From assembly GCF_000429945.1 (NCBI RefSeq), contig NZ_AUCV01000005.1:124001-188000 (forward strand): a stretch of 64,000 bases of DNA, in the 5' to 3' direction. Positions 37,124 to 46,498 of this stretch are shown here, piece by piece (position 1 is the first letter of the stretch; each line of letters opens with the position of its first letter). This DNA is from Desulfogranum japonicum DSM 18378. GTDB taxonomy: Bacteria; Desulfobacterota; Desulfobulbia; Desulfobulbales; Desulfobulbaceae. The notes below the pieces were generated by a model, which did no database searches, had not been told where the DNA came from, and saw only the letters and a program-made list of their open reading frames with translations. Made by a program: the position numbers and the translations under genes.

Positions 37124-37564
37124 TTATTGCAGTTGCCACTGGCCATATTGGTCTCTGCATGCAGTGGTGTTGGTTATTTCACGTTTACCGTCAATGATGG
37201 CTTCGATTTGAGCCTTACGGCATGGGGAACCACCAGCATTTTGATAAGCAGGCTGTGGCGTGACCATGTACTGGCTGCCTGTATCGGGATTCACCCAGGA
37301 TGACGGCTGGTTGGACATTCCACGCTCATATACGTGGTTTAATTGTTCTTTATCGTATTTGTCCATCTCGTTGCCCACAATATAGCCCAGCATAGTGCCC
37401 ACGGCGGCACCTATGAGCGTGGCTTCCGTATTGTGGCCGATAGCCTGTCCAATAAGAGCACCGCCGGCAGCACCCCCAAGTGCACCGGTCTGGCCTTTGT
37501 TCATATTCGCACATGAAGTCAGGAGGCATAATCCGACCAAGGTTAGCGCTGTGTACAGTTTCAT
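37124..37564 (-). CDS. glycine-zipper surface lipoprotein
   Basis: Lipoprotein of 146 residues. Signal peptide with lipobox LLTSC near residues 15-19, then a glycine-zipper region (GALGGAAGGALIGQAIG, GAAVGTMLGYIVGNEMD) typical of outer-membrane 17-kDa-antigen/SlyB-like proteins, and a C-terminal domain ending ACRDQYGQW. ATG 37564 has AAGGAG upstream. Likely anchored in the outer membrane; function unknown. Confidence 0.88.
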   Translation of the reverse strand: MKLYTALTLVGLCLLTSCANMNKGQTGALGGAAGGALIGQAIGHNTEATLIGAAVGTMLGYIVGNEMDKYDKEQLNHVYERGMSNQPSSWVNPDTGSQYMVTPQPAYQNAGGSPCRKAQIEAIIDGKREITNTTACRDQYGQWQLQ

Positions 37565-37574
37565 GGTTTTCTCC

Positions 37575-38942
37575 TTATGATAGAGTATGATTAATTTCCT
37601 GAAGAACATCATCCAGCTTACGGTTAGTCTGCACACCCAGTTCCCGGAGTTGCTCTGTACGGGATATCAGGTTCCCCTGACCAGTGCTTATCCTTTTGTG
37701 AGCAGTCTGCCAGGCCTGCTGAGTTTGGTTGAGGCGCTGGCCGATTTCTTCAAATGATTCCACAAAACCTACGAACTTATCATATAAACTGCCTGCCTGT
37801 TTGGCAATGATTAAGCCGTTGCGATTCTGCTTATCAAGTCGCCACAGATAATGAACTGTTCGCAGGATCGCCAGAAGTGTTGAAGGGCTGCAGAGGATAA
37901 TATTTTTACGCATGGCTGTATGCAAAAGAGTACTGCCGTGCTCTACAACCATATGGAATGCTCCCTCAACAGGAATAAATAATAAGACAAAGTCCAACGT
38001 CTGTATTCCTTCCAGTTGGTGGTAATTTTTTTTTGCCAGGCCCACCACATGCCTTCTTACAGAGTCCAGGTGAGCTGTTATATGCTGTTTTCTTTTCTCT
38101 GTATCTGTTTCAGCATATGCTCTGGTAAATGCCTTGAGCGATACTTTGGAATCAATGACCACATCCCGTTTTCCAGGAAGATGAACGATAATATCCGGTT
38201 GACGTCTTGCTCCAAGCTCGTTCTGCAGATTGACCTGTGTCTCAAATTCCACGCCTTTTCTCAGCCCGCATTGCTCCAATAAGGATTCCAGGAGTACTTC
38301 CCCCCATTGCCCCTGAAGTTTCGTTTTGCCTTTCAGAGCCTGGGTTAGGTTGATGGCATCCGTACTGATTCGCTGGTTAAGGCTTTTTAGATGTTCTATT
38401 TCTTTCAGCAGTCCCTGTCTGTCTTTGCTTTCCTTGTCATAAATATCGTCAACCCGATGCTTGAAAGTAACCAGTTGTTCACTGAATGGTTGCAGCATGA
38501 GTTTGAGCGTGGATTCATGATTATGGTTAATCAGATTGCTTTTTTCAGTCAGAATTTCACTGGCCAGGAGTTCAAACCGTTGTTCGATCTGGTTTTTATT
38601 CGCTTCCAGCAAATAATCACGTTCAGAAACAATGGCCTCCATCCCCTGCAGTTTTGCTTCAAGTGCCGCATTTTCGCGACTGAGTTGCTGGTTTTCCCTG
38701 GTAAGCCGTTGTTCATCCCGCTTGATTTGTTCGAATGCCTGTTCACAGGACCGTGTCGTAGCTTCAGCCTGTTGCAGCCGCAGTTCGTTAACCAGCAGTT
38801 CCCTTTTGCTCTTGCCCAAGACTATAATGAGCAGAATAAGGACCAGCAGCGCTCCAACACAAAAGCCTGTAAGGGCGGATATAGAGTCTATATGCTGGAA
38901 ATACTGGTTAAAGGTCTGCACGAAATGGTTTGTCGTCGCCAC
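37575..38942 (-). CDS. rmuC: DNA recombination protein RmuC
   Basis: Membrane-anchored nuclease-fold protein of 455 residues that limits DNA inversions in E. coli. An N-terminal helix (about 21-43, GFCVGALLVLILLIIVLG) is followed by a long coiled coil (50-200) and the RmuC core: LKGKTKLQGQWGEVLLE, GARRQPDIIVHLPGKRDVVIDSKV and VEGAFHMV. It starts directly after the cbpM stop. Confidence 0.93.
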   Translation of the reverse strand: MATTNHFVQTFNQYFQHIDSISALTGFCVGALLVLILLIIVLGKSKRELLVNELRLQQAEATTRSCEQAFEQIKRDEQRLTRENQQLSRENAALEAKLQGMEAIVSERDYLLEANKNQIEQRFELLASEILTEKSNLINHNHESTLKLMLQPFSEQLVTFKHRVDDIYDKESKDRQGLLKEIEHLKSLNQRISTDAINLTQALKGKTKLQGQWGEVLLESLLEQCGLRKGVEFETQVNLQNELGARRQPDIIVHLPGKRDVVIDSKVSLKAFTRAYAETDTEKRKQHITAHLDSVRRHVVGLAKKNYHQLEGIQTLDFVLLFIPVEGAFHMVVEHGSTLLHTAMRKNIILCSPSTLLAILRTVHYLWRLDKQNRNGLIIAKQAGSLYDKFVGFVESFEEIGQRLNQTQQAWQTAHKRISTGQGNLISRTEQLRELGVQTNRKLDDVLQEINHTLS

Positions 38943-39245
38943 TTATCTCCGACGCCTGCGCTGTTTCAGGTCCTCCAATTCATCTAGCAAATCTAATGCC
39001 AGAGCACATCCTGGCAGGTTAACACGCAGGTCATGATGTAATCTCAGGGCAGTCTGGACACGTTTTATTTCCACAGCAGTAAAACGCCACTCCATGGGGG
39101 CAGGTTCAATGGGGTGGATAACACCCTCTTCAATCATTTCGTGCAGCAGTTCCGCTGTGACTCCGCAGAGACGGCACATATCCACAAGGCTGCAACGCAG
39201 ATCCTCGTCTAGAACGGTCCCTTCCAGGTAATGAATTTTTCCCAT
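38943..39245 (-). CDS. cbpM: chaperone modulator CbpM
   Basis: Small MerR-like helical protein of 100 residues that inhibits CbpA in E. coli. The order CbpA-CbpM and the sequence (SLVDMCRLCGVTAELLHEMI, then ALDLLDELEDL) support the call. It ends in an arginine run (KQRRRRR). It begins 1 base after the cbpA stop, so the two are coupled. Confidence 0.88.
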   Translation of the reverse strand: MGKIHYLEGTVLDEDLRCSLVDMCRLCGVTAELLHEMIEEGVIHPIEPAPMEWRFTAVEIKRVQTALRLHHDLRVNLPGCALALDLLDELEDLKQRRRRR

Positions 39246-39246
39246 G

Positions 39247-40197
39247 CTATACTCCTAACTCGTTACGAGGATTAACGGGCATTAACTGCGCCATCTTTCG
39301 ATACAGTGCTTTTTGCTCTTCTGTCACGGCTGCCGGGACAACCACCCGCAGGGTGACGATTTGATCTCCCGTTTTATTCTGACTGCATAATCCCTTATCC
39401 TTCAGGCGAAGCTTCTTGCCTCCCTGGGAGCCGGCAGGTATCTTCATCTGCACGTTTCCTCCCAGAGTGGGAATAGTTACAGTAGCTCCGAGAGCGGCCT
39501 CCCACGGGGTAACCGGTAAAGAAAGATGAATGTCTCGTTTTTCTGCATGAAAAAAGGGATCCTCGCGGAAGGCTATTTCCAGATAAAGGTCTCCGGCAGG
39601 ACCTCCGCCAATGCCCGGAGTGCCCTGGCCCTCGAGACGAATACGCTGTCCCTCTATAATGCCTTTTGGGATGGCAACATGGAGTGTGTGTGGTACGGTA
39701 ACTACCCGGCCGTCGGCATGCATTTCAGCTCTGGACAGAGTAATCGTCTGTTTGGAGCCATGGAAGGCATCACGTAAATCAAGCAGTATTTTCGCGTGAC
39801 TGTCCTCTCCTTTCATGCGATAGGATGTGTAGTGGCGCCGTGTTCCCCCAAACTGCGATTGACCAAAAAGGGCTTCGAAAAAATCGCTGAAGCCGGATGC
39901 GTCGCTTCCGGTATAATCAGCTCCACTGAATTCAAAACCCGCATCCCAGTTAGGAGGAGGTGTGAAATCCTGGCCATTTTTCCAGTTACTGCCAAATTTA
40001 TCATAGGCAGTACGTTTTTCCGGGTCTTTCAATACCTCGTATGCTTCACCGATTTCCTTGAATTTGGTTTCTGCACCAGCTTCTTTATTGATATCAGGGT
40101 GGTATTTTCTTGCCAGCTTACGATAGGCCTGTTTAATTTTGTCCTGAGTCGCATCCCGTTCAACACCCAGAATCTGGTAGTAATCTTTGTATTCCAT
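39247..40197 (-). CDS. cbpA: DnaJ-like chaperone CbpA (curved DNA-binding protein)
   Basis: Hsp40 co-chaperone of 316 residues. J domain at 3-70 with the HPD motif ([13 protein letters not shown]), a glycine/phenylalanine-rich linker, and two C-terminal beta domains ([37 protein letters not shown]). It lacks the CxxCxGxG zinc region of DnaJ. First gene of a minus-strand run cbpA-cbpM-rmuC-lipoprotein-yjbQ-small protein-ubiD-rluB-hup. Confidence 0.93.
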   Translation of the reverse strand: MEYKDYYQILGVERDATQDKIKQAYRKLARKYHPDINKEAGAETKFKEIGEAYEVLKDPEKRTAYDKFGSNWKNGQDFTPPPNWDAGFEFSGADYTGSDASGFSDFFEALFGQSQFGGTRRHYTSYRMKGEDSHAKILLDLRDAFHGSKQTITLSRAEMHADGRVVTVPHTLHVAIPKGIIEGQRIRLEGQGTPGIGGGPAGDLYLEIAFREDPFFHAEKRDIHLSLPVTPWEAALGATVTIPTLGGNVQMKIPAGSQGGKKLRLKDKGLCSQNKTGDQIVTLRVVVPAAVTEEQKALYRKMAQLMPVNPRNELGV

Positions 40198-40334
40198 AGG
40201 CTATCATGTCTGAATTGTAAGGAGTTTAGTAGGTGTTAATACCTTAAGGTCAGCATCATGAAAAGAAAAGAACAAAAAAGAGGTTACTTTCTGCTTGCTG
40301 ATCGTGTCTGCTATCTTTTATTGTTAATACAATC

Positions 40335-40886
40335 ATGAATATTTCAACAGAACACCCATATCACAACCTGTTGCTAACAGGATTCAGGGCAACTGGAAAA
40401 TCTTTGATTGGTTCGCTTCTAGCCCGGGAACTTCAATATACTTTTGTCGATAGCGATGTTGTCCTCTGTGAGCGACAGGGGATGACAGTCCAGGAAATTG
40501 TATCCGAGTATGGATGGGCTGCGTTTCGAGCCCTTGAATCAGCAGTGCTCCAGGATGTATTAACGGCCAGACATACTGTGCTTGCCGTTGGTGGAGGCGC
40601 CATTGAGCATACAGCGATTTGGCCTCAGTTGATGGAGCAGTATTACGTTGTCTGGCTCCGTGCCAGCAGGGACACCATCTGCTCTCGGATGGGACTGGAT
40701 GGCAAAAGCAGTCATCAACGTCCTTCTCTTCTCGGAAAATGTGCCAAACAGGAGGTAGAGGAACTTCTTGAAAAACGGATACCTCTTTATGATGCAGGAT
40801 CACATTTTGCCATTGATACTGATACACTTGGACCTGAAGAAGTGGCTGGAGCCATTCTTCGTCATGTTTCCGGATTGATGCAATGA
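40335..40886 (+). CDS. aroK: shikimate kinase
   Basis: Phosphorylates shikimate in aromatic amino acid synthesis. The 183-residue protein has the P-loop GFRATGKS (16-23), FVDSDVVLCERQG, the GGGA motif (AVGGGAIE) and a lid with RPSLLG. ATG 40335. Its stop overlaps the start of the glycogen synthase gene by four bases (ATGA), an unusual pairing of pathways. Confidence 0.92.
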   Translation: MNISTEHPYHNLLLTGFRATGKSLIGSLLARELQYTFVDSDVVLCERQGMTVQEIVSEYGWAAFRALESAVLQDVLTARHTVLAVGGGAIEHTAIWPQLMEQYYVVWLRASRDTICSRMGLDGKSSHQRPSLLGKCAKQEVEELLEKRIPLYDAGSHFAIDTDTLGPEEVAGAILRHVSGLMQ

Positions 40887-42559
40887 CTGACCTATTTGAA
40901 CAACATGAGACAATGAGAACGGATGGCTCCCAGATACAGGCGAAGTCAATCTTACTGGTATCCAGGGAGTATGACACTATTGCTGGTGCCGGCGGAGTAA
41001 AGGATGTTTGCAGGCAACTGGCAGAAGAGCTGGCAAACAACGGATACCCTGTACAGGTTATTTTACCCAGGTATGGTTTTTTTGATGCCAAAAGAGCTGG
41101 GTTTACCCCTTTGCCGATTGCCTGTTGCCCTTCCGGCAAGGTGAATGGATATGCTTTTCCCAGCGTATTCAGTGTGGATATGAATTATGCGGAAGAGGAA
41201 AGGCGTGAACAGGTCGGGATATGGCACAACGAGTTAAATGGTGTGCATATTTATCTGATCGAGGCAGAGCGTTTCGGTGAAAAACTCGGAGTGTATACCT
41301 ATACCAGGCAGGAAGAGTTGTTGAATGGCAATCACAGGCAGGGTGACGGCCATTTTGATTATTTTGCCATGAACATCCTTCTGCAGAAAACGGCTTTGGA
41401 TGTCTTAATACTCACGCAGAAGGTTCCCTGGATCATTCATTGCCAGGACGGACATGCAGCAACATTGCCTGCGCTCATGAGAGAGAACAGCGGTTACCGT
41501 CACTATTTCAGATCCTGTGGTGCTGTGGTTACGATTCACAACGCTGGAATCGGGTATCACCAGGATGTGGCAGACCTCGATTTTGCACATGCCATAACAG
41601 GGTTACCCAAATGGTGCGTGATGAACCACCTCCTGGGCATGAGTTTTGACCCTTTTATAGTATCTTCTTCCTATGCTGTTCTGAACACGGTCAGTGAAAA
41701 TTACGGCAGGGAGTTGCAGGAAACCCGAGAAGATGCGCGAACCGGATGGCTGGGGCATGCCCTGAAGGAGCGTAATGTACAGATACAGGGGGTTACCAAC
41801 GGCATCAATCCGAAAGCCTTTTCTCCCGATAACCCTGAAGTATTAGGATTGGCCAATGGTTTTGATGTGCTGCATGGGAACCTGGATGGCAAGGCAGACT
41901 GCAAGAAATATATTTTGCAACAGACGGGTATGGTCAGGCAATGGGAAAAGGTTGAACAGTTCGGTACCTTGTGGAATGCTCCTGAACAACCATTATTTAC
42001 CTTTATCGGCCGATTAACCGGGCAGAAGGGGGTTGATCTTCTCCTGGATTGCCTGGATACGTTTTTTACAGAGCATGACAACTGCCGGTTTCTCATACTC
42101 GGTTCAGGCAATGCTCAGATAGAAAAACAGTTTCAGCAATGGGCTGAGGAGTCGGTATTGCTGGGAAGGTTTTGCTTTTTAAAAGGGTTTGATACCCAAC
42201 TGGCCAATCAGGTTTATGCTGCTGGCGATTTTTTCCTCATTCCCTCCCAATATGAACCGTGCGGGCTCACTGATTACATGGCACAGTTACTGGGTAACCT
42301 CCCTATCGTTCACCATGTGGGAGGACTGGTAAAAGTGGTGGATGGTGAAACAGGCATCGCTTTTCACAAACATTCTTCCGACGCGTTGGGTGAAGCCATG
42401 GAACGCGCATTGTCCATGTATGCAGATACCCCGCGTATGCGCAATATGCAGAGGGCGGCTGTAGAGAAAATTCAACAGCAGCACACGTGGCAACGTGTCA
42501 TGCAACAGTATCTGGCATTGTATCACCAGGCCTCGGCAATGGCCTGTCTGGAAAGGTAA
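40883..42559 (+). CDS. glgA: glycogen/starch synthase (GT5)
   Basis: ADP-glucose-type glucan synthase of 558 residues, longer than typical GlgA (about 480). Starch-synthase N-terminal domain: SILLVSREYDTIAGAGGVKDV, where the usual KTGGLGDV appears as AGAGGVKDV; VTIHNAGIGY follows. Family 4/5 glycosyltransferase half: FIGRLTGQKGVDLLLDCL, SQYEPCGLTDYMAQLLGNLPIVHHVGGL. The altered nucleotide-binding loop makes substrate specificity less certain. The downstream gene of unknown function begins 6 bases later. Confidence 0.87.
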   Translation: MTDLFEQHETMRTDGSQIQAKSILLVSREYDTIAGAGGVKDVCRQLAEELANNGYPVQVILPRYGFFDAKRAGFTPLPIACCPSGKVNGYAFPSVFSVDMNYAEEERREQVGIWHNELNGVHIYLIEAERFGEKLGVYTYTRQEELLNGNHRQGDGHFDYFAMNILLQKTALDVLILTQKVPWIIHCQDGHAATLPALMRENSGYRHYFRSCGAVVTIHNAGIGYHQDVADLDFAHAITGLPKWCVMNHLLGMSFDPFIVSSSYAVLNTVSENYGRELQETREDARTGWLGHALKERNVQIQGVTNGINPKAFSPDNPEVLGLANGFDVLHGNLDGKADCKKYILQQTGMVRQWEKVEQFGTLWNAPEQPLFTFIGRLTGQKGVDLLLDCLDTFFTEHDNCRFLILGSGNAQIEKQFQQWAEESVLLGRFCFLKGFDTQLANQVYAAGDFFLIPSQYEPCGLTDYMAQLLGNLPIVHHVGGLVKVVDGETGIAFHKHSSDALGEAMERALSMYADTPRMRNMQRAAVEKIQQQHTWQRVMQQYLALYHQASAMACLER

Positions 42560-42565
42560 TTTCAT

Positions 42566-43468
42566 ATGAGTATACATCATCAAGCGTTATCCCTGTCGGC
42601 ATCTCAAATAGATACTCCCTGGTTTGAGCAAAGAAGGGATCATTTTGTCCGGCAGGCTGTGGATGATTTCTTCGATTTGCTTAAAAAGTATCACCATCTG
42701 TACGGGCAATACAGGAGAGTGTTTAAAGGTGAATGTACGGCACGTGCCCTCCTGACAAATCCGCAGGCCAGGAAATTGTGCGAGATATTGTTTGCAGGCC
42801 TGTCAGATATGTTAGGCTCTGAAAACAGTAGAGGCACACTCTGGCGTTTGAAGGATTTGTGTCATAGTATCTGGCCAAAGCAGGCTCGTGGTGAAAGTAT
42901 GCACGGGTCACTGATTGACTGGCTGGTTGGGTCTATTTTTCACGAGGCCATGAAGCTCAAGGAGAACCTCTACCTGTTACAAAATTATGGCCAGGCGGTA
43001 TTCAACCTTGAGCAGGATGATACTAGAAGTTTTCGGCCGGCCCAGGGGCTGGAGGTTTTTTCCCAGGTTGTTGATGCCAAGGGGTTGTTCCAACGGATTG
43101 CAGATGATGTCCTTGTTCAAATAGAACAGATAGGATTACTCCTGGGGCAGACAAGTTATCTTTTGCGTCGGCTGATGCCTGAACTGGCGAGAAATGCGCT
43201 GGTGGTTCGTCTTTTAGTAGAGCATGAAGAAACGGTCCTTGCTTTGTGGGGTGAGAGCCTGACAAATGTATTCAACGATATGTTTATGGGAAACGCTGCC
43301 TCTGGTTTTTGTGCTGCAGGAAGAAATTATCTGGCCGGACAATGGTATAAACAGAGTTTGGAGGTCTATGAGAGGGCCCTGAGCCTGGATCCATCTCATG
43401 AAGAAGCTATAACAAAGACCATTCAACTGCAGGCGATACTCAAGGATGATTGCTGCATCCCGAAATAA
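42566..43468 (+). CDS. uncharacterised protein with C-terminal TPR-like repeat
   Basis: A 300-residue protein that was not recognised. It is mostly helical, without signal peptide or membrane helix. The last 50 residues (AGQWYKQSLEVYERALSLDP, HEEAITKTIQLQAIL) look like one tetratricopeptide repeat. AAAGGTAA precedes the ATG. It follows glgA at once on the same strand, so a link to glucan or carbohydrate metabolism is possible but not shown. A copy of the dispersed repeat follows its stop. Confidence 0.72.
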   Translation: MSIHHQALSLSASQIDTPWFEQRRDHFVRQAVDDFFDLLKKYHHLYGQYRRVFKGECTARALLTNPQARKLCEILFAGLSDMLGSENSRGTLWRLKDLCHSIWPKQARGESMHGSLIDWLVGSIFHEAMKLKENLYLLQNYGQAVFNLEQDDTRSFRPAQGLEVFSQVVDAKGLFQRIADDVLVQIEQIGLLLGQTSYLLRRLMPELARNALVVRLLVEHEETVLALWGESLTNVFNDMFMGNAASGFCAAGRNYLAGQWYKQSLEVYERALSLDPSHEEAITKTIQLQAILKDDCCIPK

Positions 43469-43542
43469 TAATCAGTGCTGGTGTGAGCCCAGGGTAGACA
43501 TATCCGATCATCTGAAGTGAAATGTGGTATGATAAGGGATAC

Positions 43543-43701
43543 GTAACTGCTCACAGCGCACCTGATCTTTCCGCGATCAGTCTGGTTTACGTATAAGCAA
43601 ATACGCGTCACCAGCCTGCTTGCAAAAATGTCAGGCTCCCTGTAACCAGTTATAAAGGCGGAAGACTTTCAAATTTGACCGTCGCACCTGTGACCAGTTA
43701 C
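43543..43701 (+). repeat. 159-bp dispersed repeat, copy A
   Basis: Begins GTAACTGCTC and ends CAGTTAC, 159 bases. Internal hairpins: CTGG..GTAT/ATAC..CCAG and the GTAACC-type central palindrome (here CTGTAACCAGTTAT). Lies between the unknown gene after glgA and gapA. A second GTGATCAGTTAC occurs 50 bases beyond its end (43739-43750), as if the right end were partly duplicated. The remaining bases to gapA (43702-43794) probably hold the gapA promoter. Confidence 0.85.
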
Positions 43702-43794
43702 GACTCAAAACTAATTGAAATATCAGTGTTGTTAACCCCGTGATCAGTTACTATCTGCTGAATCGAATCACCTTTTCAAGAAAGGAGAATTGCT

Positions 43795-44799
43795 ATGGGC
43801 ATTAGAGTCGGAATTAATGGGTTTGGCCGAATAGGCAGAAATATTTTTCGAGCCATGAGTAAAGATGAGGCATTTGCTGACATTGAAGTGGTTGGGATTA
43901 ATGACCTGACCGATGTGAATACCATTGCCCATCTGTTGAAATATGATTCCATCATGGGCACCTTTGCAAGGGATGTCCAGGCTGCGGAGAATGGAATACA
44001 ATTGGATGGCACATTTATACCAGTGACCGGTCATCGTAATCCGGCCGAGATACCCTGGGGTGAATTTGGAGCTGATTATGTTCTTGAGTGCACAGGACTT
44101 TTCAGGGATATGGAAAGTGCTAAACCGCATATTGATGCTGGATGTAAAAAGGTAATTATTTCTGCACCGGCAAAGGGGGAGGTAAAGACCATTGTTATGG
44201 GGGTCAATGAGGATGAATACGACCCAACCGAACACCATGTTGTTTCAAATGCATCCTGCACCACTAATTGTCTTGCGCCTGTTGCCCAGGTCATTCTGGA
44301 TAATTTCGGTATCATGCGCGGCCTGATGACCACTGTCCACGCCTACACCGGAGATCAGCGGTTGTTAGATTTTCCCCATTCTGATCTGCGACGTGCCAGG
44401 GCTGCAGGGCTTTCCATGGTTCCAACAAAAACAGGGGCTGCCGCTGCTGTGGCCTTGGTCATTCCGGAGTTGAAAAACAAATTCGATGGTCTTGCCGTCC
44501 GTGTACCAACGCCAGATGTTTCGTTGGTCGACGTAGTGATTGAAGTGGAAAAGGAAACCTCAGCAGCCGATGTCAATAAAGCTTTGCAGACCGCGGCGAA
44601 CAGATACCTGCGCTATACGGAAGAACCTCTGGTATCCATTGATTTTCAAGGCGATCCTCACTCATCCATTGTTGATGGACTCTGCACCAGGGTCATGGGT
44701 ACCACGGTTAAGATCATGAGCTGGTACGACAATGAGTGGGGATATTCCAACAGGATGCTGGATCTGGTTTTGCACATGGACCGGGCCAGTGTACTCTGA
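43795..44799 (+). CDS. gapA: type I glyceraldehyde-3-phosphate dehydrogenase
   Basis: Glycolytic/gluconeogenic NAD-dependent dehydrogenase of 334 residues. Rossmann motif INGFGRIGRNIFRA, catalytic cysteine C155 in SNASCTTNCLAPVAQ, TVHAYTGDQ, and the C-terminal SWYDNEWGYSNRM. AAAGGAG precedes the ATG. The position-36 aspartate after INDL suggests NAD rather than NADP use. A two-part hairpin region closes it against the convergent small gene. Confidence 0.96.
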   Translation: MGIRVGINGFGRIGRNIFRAMSKDEAFADIEVVGINDLTDVNTIAHLLKYDSIMGTFARDVQAAENGIQLDGTFIPVTGHRNPAEIPWGEFGADYVLECTGLFRDMESAKPHIDAGCKKVIISAPAKGEVKTIVMGVNEDEYDPTEHHVVSNASCTTNCLAPVAQVILDNFGIMRGLMTTVHAYTGDQRLLDFPHSDLRRARAAGLSMVPTKTGAAAAVALVIPELKNKFDGLAVRVPTPDVSLVDVVIEVEKETSAADVNKALQTAANRYLRYTEEPLVSIDFQGDPHSSIVDGLCTRVMGTTVKIMSWYDNEWGYSNRMLDLVLHMDRASVL

Positions 44800-44869
44800 T
44801 ACTGAACGGGAGGAGGACTTTCTCCAAATCGTTTTGGACCGCAGGTGACAGTTGTATTTTTGATAAAAA

Positions 44870-44913
44870 AAAACCGGAATCCCAGGTGAAATCTACCTGC
44901 AGAATCCGGTTTT
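44870..44913. terminator. bidirectional terminator gapA / small zinc-ribbon gene
   Basis: Outer stem AAAACCGGA (44870-44878) with TCCGGTTTT (44905-44913) and inner stem CAGGT/ACCTG (44883-44887, 44895-44899). A-tract on the left and T-tract on the right allow it to stop transcription in both directions. Confidence 0.75.
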
Positions 44914-44916
44914 GTG

Positions 44917-44949
44917 TTTCAGGGCACCACTCCTTAAAGTGCCCTGAAA
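44917..44949. terminator. second hairpin between convergent genes
   Basis: TTTCAGGGCAC and GTGCCCTGAAA make a perfect 11-base stem with an 11-base loop, immediately beside the first terminator and 20 bases from the stop of the minus-strand small gene. Confidence 0.6.
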
Positions 44950-44969
44950 GACCTGCTATAGTCTGGATA

Positions 44970-45143
44970 TCATTCGTCGATATATCCCTTGCCCTTGCAG
45001 GTCGGACATTCCTGGTCAGGGGTACAAACCTGACCGTCATCTGCTTTTGACCCCTGCCACTCGCTGCTGGTCTCGCAAACGCCTTCGATTACTTTTTTTC
45101 CCTGGCAGGTTGGACAAACTGTTTTCTTTTCTTCCTGTGACAT
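44970..45143 (-). CDS. 57-residue double CxxCxGKG protein
   Basis: Small gene below the usual size cut-off. AAAGGAGG sits just before ATG 45143. The protein has two zinc-ribbon-like motifs at its ends, CPTCQGKK (10-17) and CPTCKGKGY (46-54), with two more cysteines between (C23, C40). The repeats look like the zinc motifs of DnaJ. Function unknown; it could be a zinc-binding helper or anti-sigma-like protein. A second small gene lies 74 bases upstream on the same strand. Confidence 0.75.
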   Translation of the reverse strand: MSQEEKKTVCPTCQGKKVIEGVCETSSEWQGSKADDGQVCTPDQECPTCKGKGYIDE

Positions 45144-45217
45144 TACTACCTCCTTTGATGATTGGAAAACTGACTGCTTCTATGAGATAACTATAAACGA
45201 ATATTTAGGAAAAGCAA

Positions 45218-45358
45218 TCATTTCAATTCTCCCTGCACGAGATCAATTCTGTGTTGACCATCTCTGCACCGGATAGCCTTGTAGCTCCATTTCCCCCATT
45301 TGGATAAGGTGTCGGCAGCGAGTGATACGGCTTTTTCTGTTTCATAAGAAATGCTCAT
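45218..45358 (-). CDS. 46-residue uncharacterised protein
   Basis: Small frame MSISYETEKAVSLAADTLSK... of 46 residues with GAGAG about ten bases before ATG 45358, so a moderate ribosome site. Contains KWGKWSYKAIR and ends in VQGELK; no motif recognised. Same strand as the double CxxCxGKG gene, so the two may share a transcript. Coding status is a judgement from start site and amino acid composition. Confidence 0.5.
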   Translation of the reverse strand: MSISYETEKAVSLAADTLSKWGKWSYKAIRCRDGQHRIDLVQGELK

Positions 45359-45558
45359 ACGAACTCTCTTTCCTGAATGCGAGGAGCACGGATGAAAAAA
45401 GTGTTATCTTTGTGAATCGATTAAAAATAAGAAGACATTTTCCGGATCATTCTTATCATTACAGAGGGTTGTGTGAACGTCTCGTAAGCGAGAAAATTTG
45501 AGTTTTTTTCTTACGGAAGTTCGCTCATATTTTTTATTTTTGAATAGGAGGTATTACA

Positions 45559-46326
45559 ATGCGAAAAAAAATTGCTGCTGTATTTTTAGTCGTCAGCCTT
45601 TGCACTGGCAGTCAGGTTTTGGCCCAAGAACATGAGCAAGAGCATGAACATGGACACGTTCACTGGGGCTATACAGGGCATGAGGGGCCAGAGCATTGGG
45701 GAGGTCTTGCAGAACCATTTTCTGCCTGCAAGGATGGAAGAAATCAAAGTCCCATTGACATCGTGCCAAACCTTGACGCAGATCTCTCTCCATTGACAAT
45801 TACCTACATTCCCGGGGGAAGCGAGATCATCAATAATGGCCACAGTATCCAGGTCAATTATACTGCAGGCAGTACGTTGACTCTTGATGGGCAGGTATTT
45901 GAACTGAAACAGTTTCATTTTCATACCCCTAGCGAGAACACCATTAACGGTGAATCCTTTCCCATGGAAGCTCATTTTGTTCATGCAGATAAAGATGGTA
46001 ATCTTGCAGTATTGGCACTGATGTTCAAGGAAGGAACTGCAAATAAGGAACTGGCTAAAGCCTGGGCACAAATGCCTCAGGCTGTTGGTGGTCAGGAGAG
46101 CCTGCACCAGACCGTTGATGCAGCAGCATTGCTGCCCGCGAATCAGGGATATTACCGTTTTAACGGTTCATTGACGACCCCACCTTGTTCAGAAGGTGTA
46201 CACTGGATTGTGCTCAAAGAGTCTGCCCAGGCTTCTAAAGAACAAATCGCTCAATTTTCGAAGGTGATAGGGGTACCTAATAACAGACCGGTGCAACCTG
46301 TTAATGCCCGTATTGTTGTAGAGTAA
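45559..46326 (+). CDS. periplasmic alpha-type carbonic anhydrase
   Basis: Zinc enzyme converting carbon dioxide and bicarbonate; 255 residues with a signal peptide (cleavage near VLA-Q, residue 22-23) and a His/Glu-rich mature N terminus (HEQEHEHGHVH). Zinc histidines H120, H122 (KQFHFHTPSE) and H139 (MEAHFVH) are present, as are NQSPIDIV and FNGSLTTPPCSEGVHW. Relatives usually have His after PSE; here it is Asn. AGGAGG precedes the ATG. A short hairpin (TCTCG/CGAGA near 45479) lies in its leader. Confidence 0.95.
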   Translation: MRKKIAAVFLVVSLCTGSQVLAQEHEQEHEHGHVHWGYTGHEGPEHWGGLAEPFSACKDGRNQSPIDIVPNLDADLSPLTITYIPGGSEIINNGHSIQVNYTAGSTLTLDGQVFELKQFHFHTPSENTINGESFPMEAHFVHADKDGNLAVLALMFKEGTANKELAKAWAQMPQAVGGQESLHQTVDAAALLPANQGYYRFNGSLTTPPCSEGVHWIVLKESAQASKEQIAQFSKVIGVPNNRPVQPVNARIVVE

Positions 46327-46342
46327 AATCACTGTAGCGCGT

Positions 46343-46490
46343 TGGCAACACTGTGCTCTTTCCGCGATCAGCCTGGCTTAGGTATGATCCAATATGCTGC
46401 GCCAGCATGATTGCGAAAATCTCAGGCCCTGTAAGCCGTTACAAAAACAGGGGAGTTTCAAGTTTATTTGTTTCCCTGACGAGTAGTTAC
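46343..46490 (+). repeat. 159-bp dispersed repeat, copy B (left end degraded)
   Basis: Matches the family from CTCTTTCCGCGATCAGCCTG on and ends GTAGTTAC at 46490, but the left end is shortened to about 148 bases. The hairpin CTGGC..GTAT/ATAT..GCCAG is kept with a G-U-type change. It lies between the convergent carbonic anhydrase and yheT genes. Confidence 0.8.
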
Positions 46491-46498
46491 CTTTCATC

